Under the pieces are notes generated by a model, which saw only the letters and a list, made by a program, of their open reading frames with translations, had not been told where the DNA came from and ran no database searches. A DNA stretch of 59,999 nt from Clostridia bacterium (lineage in GTDB: Bacteria; Bacillota; Clostridia; Christensenellales; QAND01): contig JAFSIR010000017.1 of NCBI GenBank assembly GCA_017439715.1, positions 1 through 59,999 of the forward strand. The letters are read 5' to 3'. Of this stretch, positions 34,903 to 43,600 are shown one piece after another (positions within the stretch are counted from its first letter, which is position 1; each line of letters starts with the position of its first letter). The position numbers and the translations under genes were made by a program.

Positions 34903-35745
34903 TCATGCCTCCGGCGACTGCAGCGACATGCGCCCCAGTTTACCCGAACGGAATTCATCGATCAAAAGGGAGGCCGCCCGTTCAAGGTCGTACACGCCAC
35001 CGCGCAGCAAAAAGCCGCGGCGCTTTGCAATGGCTTCAATGCATCCTTCGGGGCTAAGGCCAGAAAAAGGCACTTCAAACCGTTTTTCTAAAGCTTTTGG
35101 CGAACAGCGGTTGATCCTCTGGGCCAAATCAATGGACAAAGCCCATTCATCAAGTACTTCGTCTCTGATTGCATTGATCGCCGCCAAACACATGGCCGCA
35201 TCCTGATCCTCCAGTTTGGGCCACAAGATGCCCGGTGTGTCCAACAGTTCCAGTCTGGAACCGATGCGTATCCATTGTTTACCGCGTGTTACGCCCGGCG
35301 TTGCGCCCACTTTGGCGCGCGCATTACCGGCCAAGCAGTTGATCACGCTGCTTTTGCCCACATTGGGGATCCCGGCAATCATCACGCGGATGGGCTTGTT
35401 TACGCCCTTGGCCGCCCATTTTTCCACCACGGGTGCAGCCGCCCGCTCTATCCCACGGATCAATGAGGCCGCGCTGTTGCTGCGCAGTGCGCAGAACGGC
35501 ACTGCCTGTGCGCCTTTTTCCGTATACCAAGCAAGCCACCGTTTGGTAACGGCAGCATCTGCCCGATCTTCTTTGTTCAGCACAACAACGCGCGGTTTGT
35601 TGCCCAACAACTTGTTTAAGTCCGGGTTCTCTGTGGCCAAAGGTGCACGCGCGTCCAGCACCTCAACTGCAACATCGGTAAGCCGCAGTGTTTCCGTGAT
35701 TTCGCGGCGCGCTTTGGCCATATGGCCCGGATACCATTGGATCAA
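34903..35745 (-). CDS. rbgA: Ribosome biogenesis GTPase RbgA/YlqF
   Basis: GTPase needed for late 50S assembly. The 280-residue protein has circularly permuted G motifs: NKED (57-60) comes before the P-loop GIPNVGKSS (125-133) and DTPG (169-172), with a C-terminal RNA-binding part. The start is a TTG (35745) giving (M)IQWYPGHMAKARRE, the exact family N-terminus; the open frame to 35784 runs into the rplS terminator. It lies downstream of rplS past a strong terminator, so it may need read-through or its own promoter. Confidence 0.95.
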   Translation of the reverse strand: MIQWYPGHMAKARREITETLRLTDVAVEVLDARAPLATENPDLNKLLGNKPRVVVLNKEDRADAAVTKRWLAWYTEKGAQAVPFCALRSNSAASLIRGIERAAAPVVEKWAAKGVNKPIRVMIAGIPNVGKSSVINCLAGNARAKVGATPGVTRGKQWIRIGSRLELLDTPGILWPKLEDQDAAMCLAAINAIRDEVLDEWALSIDLAQRINRCSPKALEKRFEVPFSGLSPEGCIEAIAKRRGFLLRGGVYDLERAASLLIDEFRSGKLGRMSLQSPEA

Positions 35746-35771
35746 TGTTTTTCTTCCTTCCCCTGAATATG

Positions 35772-35795
35772 AAAAAAGGCGCAAGCGCCTTTTTT
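35772..35795 (-). terminator. Terminator after rplS
   Basis: AAAAAAGGCGC (35772-35782) and GCGCCTTTTTT (35785-35795) form an 11-bp palindromic stem flanked by A and T runs, so it can stop transcription in either direction. It begins 7 nt after the rplS stop. Confidence 0.9.
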
Positions 35796-35802
35796 CGTGT
35801 CT

Positions 35803-36144
35803 TTATCTCTCTTTGAGTTTTGCCGCTTTACCGACGCGGTCGCGCAGGAAGTAGAGCTTCGCACGGCGCACTTTACCGTGACGCACGATCTCAACATGGT
35901 CAACGCGCGGCCCATGCAGCGGAAAAGTACGTTCCACGCCGATGCCATAGCTGACACGACGAACGGTGAAAGTCTCACGGAGGCCGCCATGCTGACGGGC
36001 GATCACGATGCCTTCAAACGCCTGCAAGCGCTCGCGGGTGCCTTCAACGACACGGACGAACACGCGAACCGTATCCCCGATACGAATTTCGGGCAGATCG
36101 GTGCGCATCTGCTGTTTTTCAATATCACGAATGATTTCGTTCAT
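35803..36144 (-). CDS. rplS: 50S ribosomal protein L19
   Basis: The 113-residue protein matches L19 throughout: [56 protein letters not shown] and the basic end [20 protein letters not shown]19 sits at the 30S-50S interface. GGAGG lies 9 nt before the ATG. A strong promoter of its own follows trmD. Confidence 0.98.
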   Translation of the reverse strand: MNEIIRDIEKQQMRTDLPEIRIGDTVRVFVRVVEGTRERLQAFEGIVIARQHGGLRETFTVRRVSYGIGVERTFPLHGPRVDHVEIVRHGKVRRAKLYFLRDRVGKAAKLKER

Positions 36145-36191
36145 TTTTAAATTCCTCCAATTGCGCCTTGCCTGCGTGCATAACTGTTCGC

Positions 36192-36220
36192 ATTATAGCA
36201 TGCACCCCCGGCAATGGCAA
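36192..36220 (-). promoter_or_regulatory. Sigma-A promoter of rplS
   Basis: Minus-strand TTGCCA (36215-36220), 17-bp spacer, TATAAT (36192-36197) with an extended TGC before it. It lies just after the trmD stop, leaving a leader of about 40 nt before rplS. No regulatory structure is obvious in the leader. Confidence 0.8.
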
Positions 36221-36221
36221 G

Positions 36222-36941
36222 TTATGATAGTCGTTTTTCAAATTTCTCATTGGCTTTATCGGCCTGTTCCAACAGGTCGGGCCGGCGTTTTCTTGTCCGC
36301 TCAACGGATTGTTCATGCCGCCATTTGTTTATCTCTGCGTGATTGCCGCTCAATAGAACTGCGGGCACTTCCATCCCCTCGTACACAGACGGTCTTGTAT
36401 ACTGCGGATATTCAAGCAATCCATCGGAAAAGCTTTCTTCCGTTACACTGTTTTCGCTTCCCAGCACGCCCGGGATAAACCTGGCAACCGCATCGATCAC
36501 GGCCATTGCGGCGATCTCGCCGCCGGTCAGCACGTAATCCCCCAAAGAGATCTCCCGATCTATCCATCGCTCGATCACCCGCTGATCAATGCCTTCATAG
36601 TGGCCGCATAAAAGGATTAGCTCATCCAGCTTTGCCAATTCCTTGGCAGTTTTTGCAGTAAACGGTTCGCCCGCTGGCGAAAAATTAATCGATACGGCGT
36701 TTTCTCCGCAGTCGCTGTACACTTGCTTAAAACAGCTGAACAGCGGTTGAGGCATCATGAGCATCCCTGCCCCGCCTCCAAACGGATAATCATCCACCTG
36801 ATGGTGTTTGTTCTCCGCATAATCCCGGATGTTATAAAACCGGATCTCGAGCAGTCCTTTGTCGATCGCTCGCTTTAGAATACTTTCGCCAAACACACCA
36901 TCGAACATGGCTGGAAAAAGCGTTAGTATTCTAATCTTCAT
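36222..36941 (-). CDS. trmD: tRNA (guanine-37-N1)-methyltransferase
   Basis: SpoU-TrmD knot enzyme that makes m1G37 and prevents frameshifting. In 239 residues it shows IRILTLFPAMFDG, DDYPFGGGAGMLMMPQP, LLCGHYEGIDQRVIE, SLGDYVLTGGEIAAMAVIDA and the trefoil-knot segment VLGSENSVTEESF. It overlaps rimM by 11 nt. Confidence 0.97.
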   Translation of the reverse strand: MKIRILTLFPAMFDGVFGESILKRAIDKGLLEIRFYNIRDYAENKHHQVDDYPFGGGAGMLMMPQPLFSCFKQVYSDCGENAVSINFSPAGEPFTAKTAKELAKLDELILLCGHYEGIDQRVIERWIDREISLGDYVLTGGEIAAMAVIDAVARFIPGVLGSENSVTEESFSDGLLEYPQYTRPSVYEGMEVPAVLLSGNHAEINKWRHEQSVERTRKRRPDLLEQADKANEKFEKRLS

Positions 36942-37455
36942 CTACGCGCACCTCTTCAAGAACCGTGCTGTCCAATTCCATAACGGATTCGTCCAGATCG
37001 ATGCGGGTAAGCAACCGTTTAAGGGCCGGGAACAGCAGGCTGCCGCCTTCTGTTTTTTCCACGCGGTATACATCTACCGCGCCCGTCGGGATCACTTCAG
37101 CCATCCTGCCGATCGTTTTACCGTCCGATACAACATTCAGGCCGAGCAGGTCTGCCACAAACCATGTGTTTTCCGGCAGCGGAACTGCTTCTTCGCGCCG
37201 TACGCACAAATACACATTTCTCAGGTTTTCTGCCGCATTCCTGGTGTAGTATCCCTGCAGGTATGCATAAACCGCATCTTGCTCGATCCGTTCAACGGAA
37301 ATCCCCGTTTCGCGGTGTTCACCGTCGATCTCCAGCAAAACGGTTTTCAGTTTTTTAAACCGTGCCGGATCATCTGTCAGCGGCTGGATCTTCACTTCAC
37401 CGCGGATTCCCTGCGGTCTCAGCACAATACCAATTCGCAGGATCGGCGTTTTCAT
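36931..37455 (-). CDS. rimM: 16S rRNA processing protein RimM
   Basis: 30S maturation factor that binds S19. The 174 residues have the N-terminal beta barrel (RIGIVLRPQGIRGEVKIQPLT), the linker, and the PRC-barrel half (TWFVADLLGLNVVSDG...LLFPALKRLLTRIDL). It overlaps khpA by 4 nt and trmD by 11 nt. Confidence 0.95.
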   Translation of the reverse strand: MKTPILRIGIVLRPQGIRGEVKIQPLTDDPARFKKLKTVLLEIDGEHRETGISVERIEQDAVYAYLQGYYTRNAAENLRNVYLCVRREEAVPLPENTWFVADLLGLNVVSDGKTIGRMAEVIPTGAVDVYRVEKTEGGSLLFPALKRLLTRIDLDESVMELDSTVLEEVRVDED

Positions 37456-37688
37456 TCCACAATATCCACGTTATAACGGATCTGCTTATTTTCTTTCACC
37501 GCTGCGGCTTTAACAACCGTACGGATGCTTTTAGCGATCCGGCCTTGTTTCCCAATCACTTTGCCCATGTCTTCTCTGTTCACACGCAGTTCAATGTTGC
37601 TGTCGTTCCCATCATCAACACGGGTCACTTTCACATCTTCGGGATGATCCACAAGCGCTTGGGCAATGTAAGCCACGAGATTCTCCAT
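37452..37688 (-). CDS. khpA: KH-domain RNA-binding protein KhpA
   Basis: A 78-residue single type II KH domain; the GxxG loop is GKQG in GKVIGKQGRIAKSIRTV. KhpA pairs with KhpB (Jag) in many Firmicutes and affects cell division genes and sRNAs. It stands between rpsP and rimM as ylqC does in Bacillus; the ylqD gene is missing here. Confidence 0.93.
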   Translation of the reverse strand: MENLVAYIAQALVDHPEDVKVTRVDDGNDSNIELRVNREDMGKVIGKQGRIAKSIRTVVKAAAVKENKQIRYNVDIVE

Positions 37689-37702
37689 GGATGTGACTCC
37701 TA

Positions 37703-37948
37703 TTATTCGGTCACGCCGCTCTTTTTGAGCAGTGCACGAACGGTATCCGTCGGCTGCGCGCCGTTACCGATCCAATATTTGGCGCGGTCGGCATCGATTT
37801 TGATCTCAGCGGGATCGAGCAGCGGATTGTAGAAACCGATCTCTTCAATAAAACGGCCGTCGCGAGGCGTGCGCGAATCAGCAACCACTACACGGTAAAA
37901 AGGTGCTTTTTTTGCGCCCATTCTTTTCAAACGAATTTTTACTGCCAT
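37703..37948 (-). CDS. rpsP: 30S ribosomal protein S16
   Basis: The 81 residues match S16: [24 protein letters not shown] at the start, then [14 protein letters not shown] and the end [21 protein letters not shown]. It stabilises the 30S body. A TATAAT at 37984-37989 lies upstream without a good -35, so it may depend on ffh read-through. Confidence 0.98.
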   Translation of the reverse strand: MAVKIRLKRMGAKKAPFYRVVVADSRTPRDGRFIEEIGFYNPLLDPAEIKIDADRAKYWIGNGAQPTDTVRALLKKSGVTE

Positions 37949-38001
37949 TCTTGTTCTCCTTCCTGTCTGTTCAGGATGTTTTGATTATATATTCAAAGCC
38001 C

Positions 38002-39318
38002 TTAAAAAGGCATTTTGAATCTTCTTTTGTTGGACCCGAATGTCCTGGTTATTTGCTTGATCGTTTTTTTCATGGTATTGAAATCATTGATCAGCCGGTT
38101 AACATCGCTTACCTGTGTGCCGCTGCCCCTGGCGATCCTGCGCCGCCGGGAAGAGTTTATAATCTCCGGCCTGTGGCGTTCCTGCGGTGTCATGCTTCGG
38201 ATGATGGCTTCGGTGCGTTTGATCACGCTGTCGTCCGCATCCATCTTGACGCCTTTGAGCTGAGGAAGTATCCCGGCAATCTCGCCAAATCCACCCATTT
38301 CCTTGATTTGATCCATTTGCTCAAGATAATCATCGAGCGTAAACTCCGCTTTGCGGAGCTTTGCTTCCATCTCCTGCGCTTTTTCCTGGTCAAACTGCTG
38401 CTGGGCTTTTTCGATCAGCGTCATGATATCGCCCATGCCAAGGATCCGCTGCGCCATCCGATCGGGATGAAACACTTCGATCTGGTCCAGCTTTTCGCCC
38501 ACGCTTACGAACTTGATCGGTTTTTGGGTAACCGCTTTCATACTCAGCGCTGCGCCGCCGCGTGTATCACCATCCATCTTGGTGAGCACAACACCGGTCA
38601 GCGGTGCGGCTTTGGAAAACGCATCCGCGATATTCACCGCGTCCTGACCCGTCATCGCATCGGCAACCAACAGTACTTCTGTTGGCGAAACCGCCGTACA
38701 AATATCCGTAATCTCGCCCATGAGCATCTCGTCTACATGAAGACGGCCGGCCGTGTCAACAATCAGCGTATCAAAATGCTTGTTTTCCGCTTCTGTGCGG
38801 GCCGCTTTGGCAACGGAAACCGGATCTCCGGTTCCGGTGAAAACAGGCACATCTACCTGCCCGCCAACCACCTTGAGCTGTTCAACAGCCGCCGGCCTTG
38901 CAAGGTCACACGCAGCCAGCAGCGGGTTGCGCCCGCCTTTTTTCAGCATCCGTGCCAGTTTGCCGGCAAACGTTGTTTTGCCCGCGCCCTGAAGGCCACA
39001 TAATACGATCACCGTGGGCGGCTTAGACGCTGTTTCCAGCCTTGCGTTGGTAGATCCCATCAGCGCGGTCAACTCTTCGTTTACGATCTTTATGACCTGC
39101 TGGCCCGGCGTCAGGCTCTTCATTACTTCCGCGCCAACACACCGCTCGCTCACTTTGGCCACAAACTCTTTTGCCACTTTAAAGTTAACGTCCGCTTCCA
39201 GCAAAGCCATGCGGACCTGGCGCATCGCATCCTTGACATCGGACTCGGAAAGAAGCCCGCGCCCCGTCAGTTTATTGAAAACGCTTTTAAGTTTTTCACC
39301 AAGCGATTCAAACGCCAT
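38002..39318 (-). CDS. ffh: Signal recognition particle protein Ffh
   Basis: SRP54 GTPase that targets nascent membrane proteins. The 438-residue protein has an N domain, the G domain (P-loop GLQGAGKTT 108-116, DTAGRL, TKMDGDTRGGAAL) and the methionine-rich M domain with RRRRIARGSGTQVSDVNRL. ATG 39318 has GGAGGG 8 nt upstream and lies 4 nt after ylxM; the frame back to 39366 reads unrelated residues inside ylxM. Confidence 0.97.
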   Translation of the reverse strand: MAFESLGEKLKSVFNKLTGRGLLSESDVKDAMRQVRMALLEADVNFKVAKEFVAKVSERCVGAEVMKSLTPGQQVIKIVNEELTALMGSTNARLETASKPPTVIVLCGLQGAGKTTFAGKLARMLKKGGRNPLLAACDLARPAAVEQLKVVGGQVDVPVFTGTGDPVSVAKAARTEAENKHFDTLIVDTAGRLHVDEMLMGEITDICTAVSPTEVLLVADAMTGQDAVNIADAFSKAAPLTGVVLTKMDGDTRGGAALSMKAVTQKPIKFVSVGEKLDQIEVFHPDRMAQRILGMGDIMTLIEKAQQQFDQEKAQEMEAKLRKAEFTLDDYLEQMDQIKEMGGFGEIAGILPQLKGVKMDADDSVIKRTEAIIRSMTPQERHRPEIINSSRRRRIARGSGTQVSDVNRLINDFNTMKKTIKQITRTFGSNKRRFKMPF

Positions 39319-39322
39319 TCGG

Positions 39323-39652
39323 TCAGCCCTCCCAGTCGTTAAGCAAGGATCGGATCCGCTGTGCACTTTCAGCGTTGCCGTTTTGGAGAAGGTTTTCGCT
39401 CAGCTCCAAAAGCCCCATCTTAAGCTTTTGGTAGCGCGTGGCAAGCTGAAGCTGTTCTTCCATCTGCGTCAAAGTTTTTTCCGCTCTTTGCAGAGCATCT
39501 CTAACGCCTTGCCTGCTGATGCCTTCCTGTTCCGCAATCTCTGCCAGAGAAAGGTCTTCCCCGCAATAGAGCGATACCGCCGCTCTTTGGCGCTCGGTAA
39601 GCATCTGTCCATAGAAGTCCATCAGCAATTCAAGCCAAGCTTTCTTTTCCAT
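39323..39652 (-). CDS. ylxM: YlxM/p13 helix-turn-helix protein (UPF0122)
   Basis: A 109-residue protein with a sigma-70 region 4-like helix-turn-helix: LLMDFYGQMLTERQRAAVSLY then LSLAEIAEQEGISRQGVRDALQRAE. It is linked with ffh in most Firmicutes and thought to act with the SRP; its exact role is unsettled. ATG 39652 has GGAGG 5 nt upstream, which is better than the ATG at 39676. A 9-bp hairpin directly abuts this SD. Confidence 0.92.
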   Translation of the reverse strand: MEKKAWLELLMDFYGQMLTERQRAAVSLYCGEDLSLAEIAEQEGISRQGVRDALQRAEKTLTQMEEQLQLATRYQKLKMGLLELSENLLQNGNAESAQRIRSLLNDWEG

Positions 39653-39662
39653 CTGCTCCTCC

Positions 39663-39688
39663 GGTGTAAAGGCCATTCGCTTTACACC
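39663..39688 (-). repeat. Inverted repeat abutting the ylxM ribosome binding site
   Basis: GGTGTAAAG (39680-39688 on the minus strand) and CTTTACACC (39663-39671) are perfect 9-bp arms with an 8-nt spacer. The 3' arm ends exactly where the SD GGAGGAG begins. As RNA it forms a hairpin next to the ribosome site of ylxM-ffh; as DNA it could be an operator just downstream of the candidate promoter. The function is inferred. Confidence 0.6.
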
Positions 39689-39692
39689 CCGT

Positions 39693-39722
39693 TATATAAA
39701 CATAATACCCGGGAAAAGTCAA
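39693..39722 (-). promoter_or_regulatory. Candidate promoter of ylxM-ffh
   Basis: Minus-strand TTGACT (39717-39722), 18-bp spacer, TATATA (39693-39698). The -35 is a good match and the -10 modest. It lies within the hairpin element after ftsY and before the ylxM inverted repeat. Confidence 0.5.
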
Positions 39723-39745
39723 TAGCTGACTTGAAATTTCCCGGG
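39708..39745 (-). terminator. Nested hairpin after ftsY
   Basis: CCCGGGAAA (39708-39716) pairs with TTTCCCGGG (39737-39745); inside, AGTCA (39717-39721) pairs with TGACT (39727-39731), leaving a 5-nt loop and a TGAAA bulge. Only a broken T stretch follows on the minus strand (TATTATGTTTATA), so termination is probably partial. It starts 16 nt after the ftsY stop and includes the -35 of the ylxM promoter. Confidence 0.55.
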
Positions 39746-39761
39746 CATATTTGGTGTTTTT

Positions 39762-40631
39762 TTATTTGAACAACGTATGTGCATAAGCATTTGCATCAAA
39801 GGGCTGCAGGTCATCCTCTTTTTCGCCAACGCCGCAGAACCAAACCGGGATTCCCAGCTGATCACTCACAGCGAGCACAACGCCGCCTTTGGCTGTTCCA
39901 TCCAATTTTGTTAAGGTAATCCCGTCAATTTTGATGGCTTCATCAAACACGCGCGCTTGTTCCAGCCCGTTCAAACCCATGGTGGCATCCAACACGAGCA
40001 TGGTCAATACCTTGCCTATAAACCCTTTGGCTGCAACGGAGTGGATCTTCTTCAGTTCTTCCATCAGGTTTTTTCTGCTGTGCAGGCGGCCGGCCGTATC
40101 ACACAAAACAATATCGCACTGACGTGCTCTGGCAGCATTGATCCCGTCAAATATCACAGCCGCCGGATCGCTTCCCTCGCTGCCGCGCACAAACTGCGCT
40201 TCCGTTCTTTGAGCCCACTGGCCCAGCTGTTCGCTTGCCGCGGCACGGAACGTATCCCCGGCCACCATCATGACCTTTCGGCCCTGCATTTTGAAGCGTT
40301 GTGACAGGCGGGCAATGGTTGTTGTTTTGCCCGCGCCATTGACCCCCACTACCAGTATTAGGCACGGGCCTGAAAAATCAGGCTGGACGGACCCGAGTTT
40401 TTCTTCAGCGATTTCGGCCAGCGCTTCTCTTGCCAATTCGGGTGAAGTGATCTTTTTCTGTTTTGTGACGGCCCGAAGCTCTTCCACCATCTCCAGCGCC
40501 GTGTTAACGCCCACATCGGCCAGGATCAGGCTTTCTTCCAGTGCCTCAAAAAAATCCTCATCCAGTGATCTTGTGAACAGGCCTGCCATTCTGCTCCACA
40601 GGCTGTTTCTTGTTTTTTCAATCCCCTTCAA
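39762..40631 (-). CDS. ftsY: Signal recognition particle receptor FtsY
   Basis: GTPase receptor that docks the SRP at the membrane. The 289 residues consist of a short N domain and the NG core: GVNGAGKTT (96-104), GDTFRAAASEQLGQW, DTAGRLHSRKNLMEEL and TKLDGTAKGG. The acidic A domain of proteobacteria is missing, as usual in Firmicutes. It starts at a TTG with GGAGG 7 nt upstream, 12 nt after smc. Confidence 0.96.
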   Translation of the reverse strand: MKGIEKTRNSLWSRMAGLFTRSLDEDFFEALEESLILADVGVNTALEMVEELRAVTKQKKITSPELAREALAEIAEEKLGSVQPDFSGPCLILVVGVNGAGKTTTIARLSQRFKMQGRKVMMVAGDTFRAAASEQLGQWAQRTEAQFVRGSEGSDPAAVIFDGINAARARQCDIVLCDTAGRLHSRKNLMEELKKIHSVAAKGFIGKVLTMLVLDATMGLNGLEQARVFDEAIKIDGITLTKLDGTAKGGVVLAVSDQLGIPVWFCGVGEKEDDLQPFDANAYAHTLFK

Positions 40632-40643
40632 CTTTTGCCCTCC

Positions 40644-43600
40644 TTAAGAGAACTTAACGCCTACGATTTTGGATACGCCTTTTTCTTCCATCGAAACGCC
40701 GTACATCCGTTCGGCGGCTTCCATTGTCGGCCGGCGATGCGTGATGACAACAAACTGTGTATTGTCTGTGTACTCGCGCAGGAATTGAGCAAACCGATAT
40801 TGGTTTTCCTCGTCCAGCGCAGTCTCGATCTCGTCCAAAATGCAGAACGGAGTCGCCCGTACTTCCAACAGCGCAAACATGATGGCAATCGCCGTCAGCG
40901 CTTTTTCGCCGCCGGAAAGCAGAGAGATCAAACGCAGGTTTTTACCCGGGGGCTGTGCTACGATATCGATCGTACATTCAAGCGGGTTTTCTTTATCCTG
41001 CAGCTGCAAGCGCGCTGTGCCGCCGCCAAACAGCTGGGCAAATACCCGGCTGAAATGTGCGTTCACCAGATCAAACTGCTCCATAAACTGCTTCTGCATC
41101 TGTTCAGTCAGTTCATCGATTGCCTGTGTGATCTCTGCTTGCGCAGTCAACAGATCCTCTTTTTGGCCGGCCAGATAATCATACCGGTCACGCACCCGGC
41201 GGTATTCCGCAATCGCGCCCGGATTGATCGCATTCATGCGGCGCATCGCGGCACGAATCCTGTCAGTTTCCGCATTCGCTTCTTCCGGTACAATCTCCGT
41301 TCGATATGCCTGCGCCGTTTTAATGGTCATCTCATAGTGCTCCCATATGCGGGTTTGCATGTGCTCAAAATCGGCTTCCAAACGCTCTATTTGCGCCTGT
41401 GAACGATATTTTTTGTCTACCAGTGTCAAGGCGTCCTGGCGGCTTTTTTCCATTTGTGCATGCGCTGTGCGCTTCTCTTCTTCCAGCTGCTTCAAGCGCT
41501 GATCGAGCACTTCCAGCATAGCGTTCAGGTTGGATCCTGTCTGTCCAAGCGCAGCAACGCGTTCCGAAGTGCTTAACAAAGATTCCTGTGCCGTTTCAAG
41601 TTTGCCGCTCAGTTCAAGTGAGGCTTCCGATAGCTGCGCAATGCTTTTACTCAGCTGAGCTTCCTCTGCTGTTAACCGGCTTTGCTCACGCATCCAGGCG
41701 CTTCTCTCCGTTTTGCCCGCTGCATAGGAAGCCGAAAGCTCCTGCAGCTTTTTCGAGCGCGCATCTTGCTCATTGCGAAGCGCAAAAAGCTCATCCTGCT
41801 TTTCTTTTATTTCCGCGCGCAGCAGCTGCTCATCTTCCGGAGCAGCAGAAAATTCTTCCGTTTGCTCGGAGATGATATCGGTTCGCATCTGCTCCAAGCG
41901 CTCCAGTTCCAACAAGAACTGAACCAGCCTTTCTTCCTCGCGCTGACCGGCTGCACGCGTGCTTTCCAACCGCTCCGATATAACGGCAAAGCGGGCTTTT
42001 GCATCGTTTTCCGCCTGGCGCACCGCTTCCGTTTCTTTTTTCGCCTGTTCCAGCGCTTCAATCGTTTTTACAAACGCCTGTTCCAGCATTTGTTTCTTTT
42101 CCGTGAATTGCTGCACTTGCGCTTTTGTTTCCTGCACGATCCTTTCGCGGGAAACAAGGTTCTGCTGGCGAACCGTGCCGCCCGTGATCACGCCGCTGCT
42201 TTGCAGAATATCCCCCTGCAGCGTTACGCACCGGAAATTGAACCGGCAAGCCCTGGTAAGCGCGATCCCGGCGTCCATATCTTGTACGATCACCGTTCTG
42301 CCCAGCAAAAAGCCCATGGCAGGGGCCACCGTTTTATCAAAACCGATCAGCGCCTCAGCAACGCCGATCATGCCGCTTTGCGCCAATTCCTTCAGTTCCC
42401 GTTCGTTGAACCTGCGAATCTGCAAAGCATCCTGCGGCAAAAACGTTGCGCGGCCGTATTCCTGCTTTCTTAAATATGCGATCAGGCGTTTGGCTGTTTG
42501 TTGATTATCCACAACCAAGTTCTGCAGCGCACCGCCCAAAACCTGTTCAATCGCCGTTTCATATGACGGTGGCACTACCATCAGCTCAGCAACGGTGCCC
42601 AACACGCCGGCACCATCGCAGTGGCCTCTGTGAACATCCCGCATCAACAGCCGAACGCCGTTTGCGTATCCTTCATAATCCTTGAGAAGCTGATTCTGCA
42701 GCTCCAGTTTTTGGGCTGCGTTTCTCAGCTGTTCCCGAACGCGGTCTGCCTCTTCCCGCGCGCGGGCGCTTTCCTGTTCGGCTGCCGTTTCTTTTGCGCG
42801 AGCCTGCCCGATCTTTGTTTGTGCGGATTTGCATTCTTCCTCGATCGCCGCAAGCTCCCGTTCAACGCCCATAACCTCGTCGGCGATTTGCTGTTTTTCC
42901 ACCTCTGTCTGATCGTACAGCCGGGTGATCTCCGCATATCGATCTTCTATTTGGGCCAGGAGCGCTTCAAAATGCGCCAGGCGTGCGCGGCGATCGCCTT
43001 CCTTTTCAAGCGAACTCATCAAAAGTTGCCTGCGCTCATCCAACGTTTCTTCCAGCCCGGAAATCTTAAGCGCTTCCGATTCAAGCACCTTGCTCATTTG
43101 CTCGATCTCAAGGGCTAAACGGTCAAGTTCATCTTCTTCAGCTGGAGCATCGGCCAAAAGAAGCGCTTTGGTTTGTGCCAGTCGCTGCGTGTTGTCCTGC
43201 AGTTCCGCCTGCAAGCGAGTCTCTTCCTCTTTTAAATGCTGCACTTCCTGCTCAAGCAGGCGGCAATTGTTTTGCGCATCCAGCAGGCCCATGGAATGCG
43301 CCATGTTTTCTTCCCTTGCCAGTTCCGCTTCGCGTTCTTTTTCCGCCAGCTCTTTTTCCACAAATTCGATCCGTTCCTGATACTCCGCCTGCCTGAGCGC
43401 CAGCTCTGTTTCGTCTTTTGAAAGCTGGCTCAGCGTTGCCTGCAAGCTTTTGTGTTTTGCCCTGTTCTGTTCATACTGCACCAGGAAAAGATTGATCTCA
43501 AGTGTTTTAAGCCTGTCCTGCAGCTGAATAAACCGCTCCGCTTCTTCGCTTTGCTTCTTGAGCGGTTCAAGTGAAACTTCCAGCTCGTTAAGAATGTCAC

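Noticed and set aside
37903-39003. A 366-codon plus-strand frame opposite ffh
   Set aside because: Antisense shadow; ffh motifs and neighbours are unambiguous.
39762-40631. FtsY as truncated because it lacks an acidic A domain
   Set aside because: Short FtsY is normal in Firmicutes.
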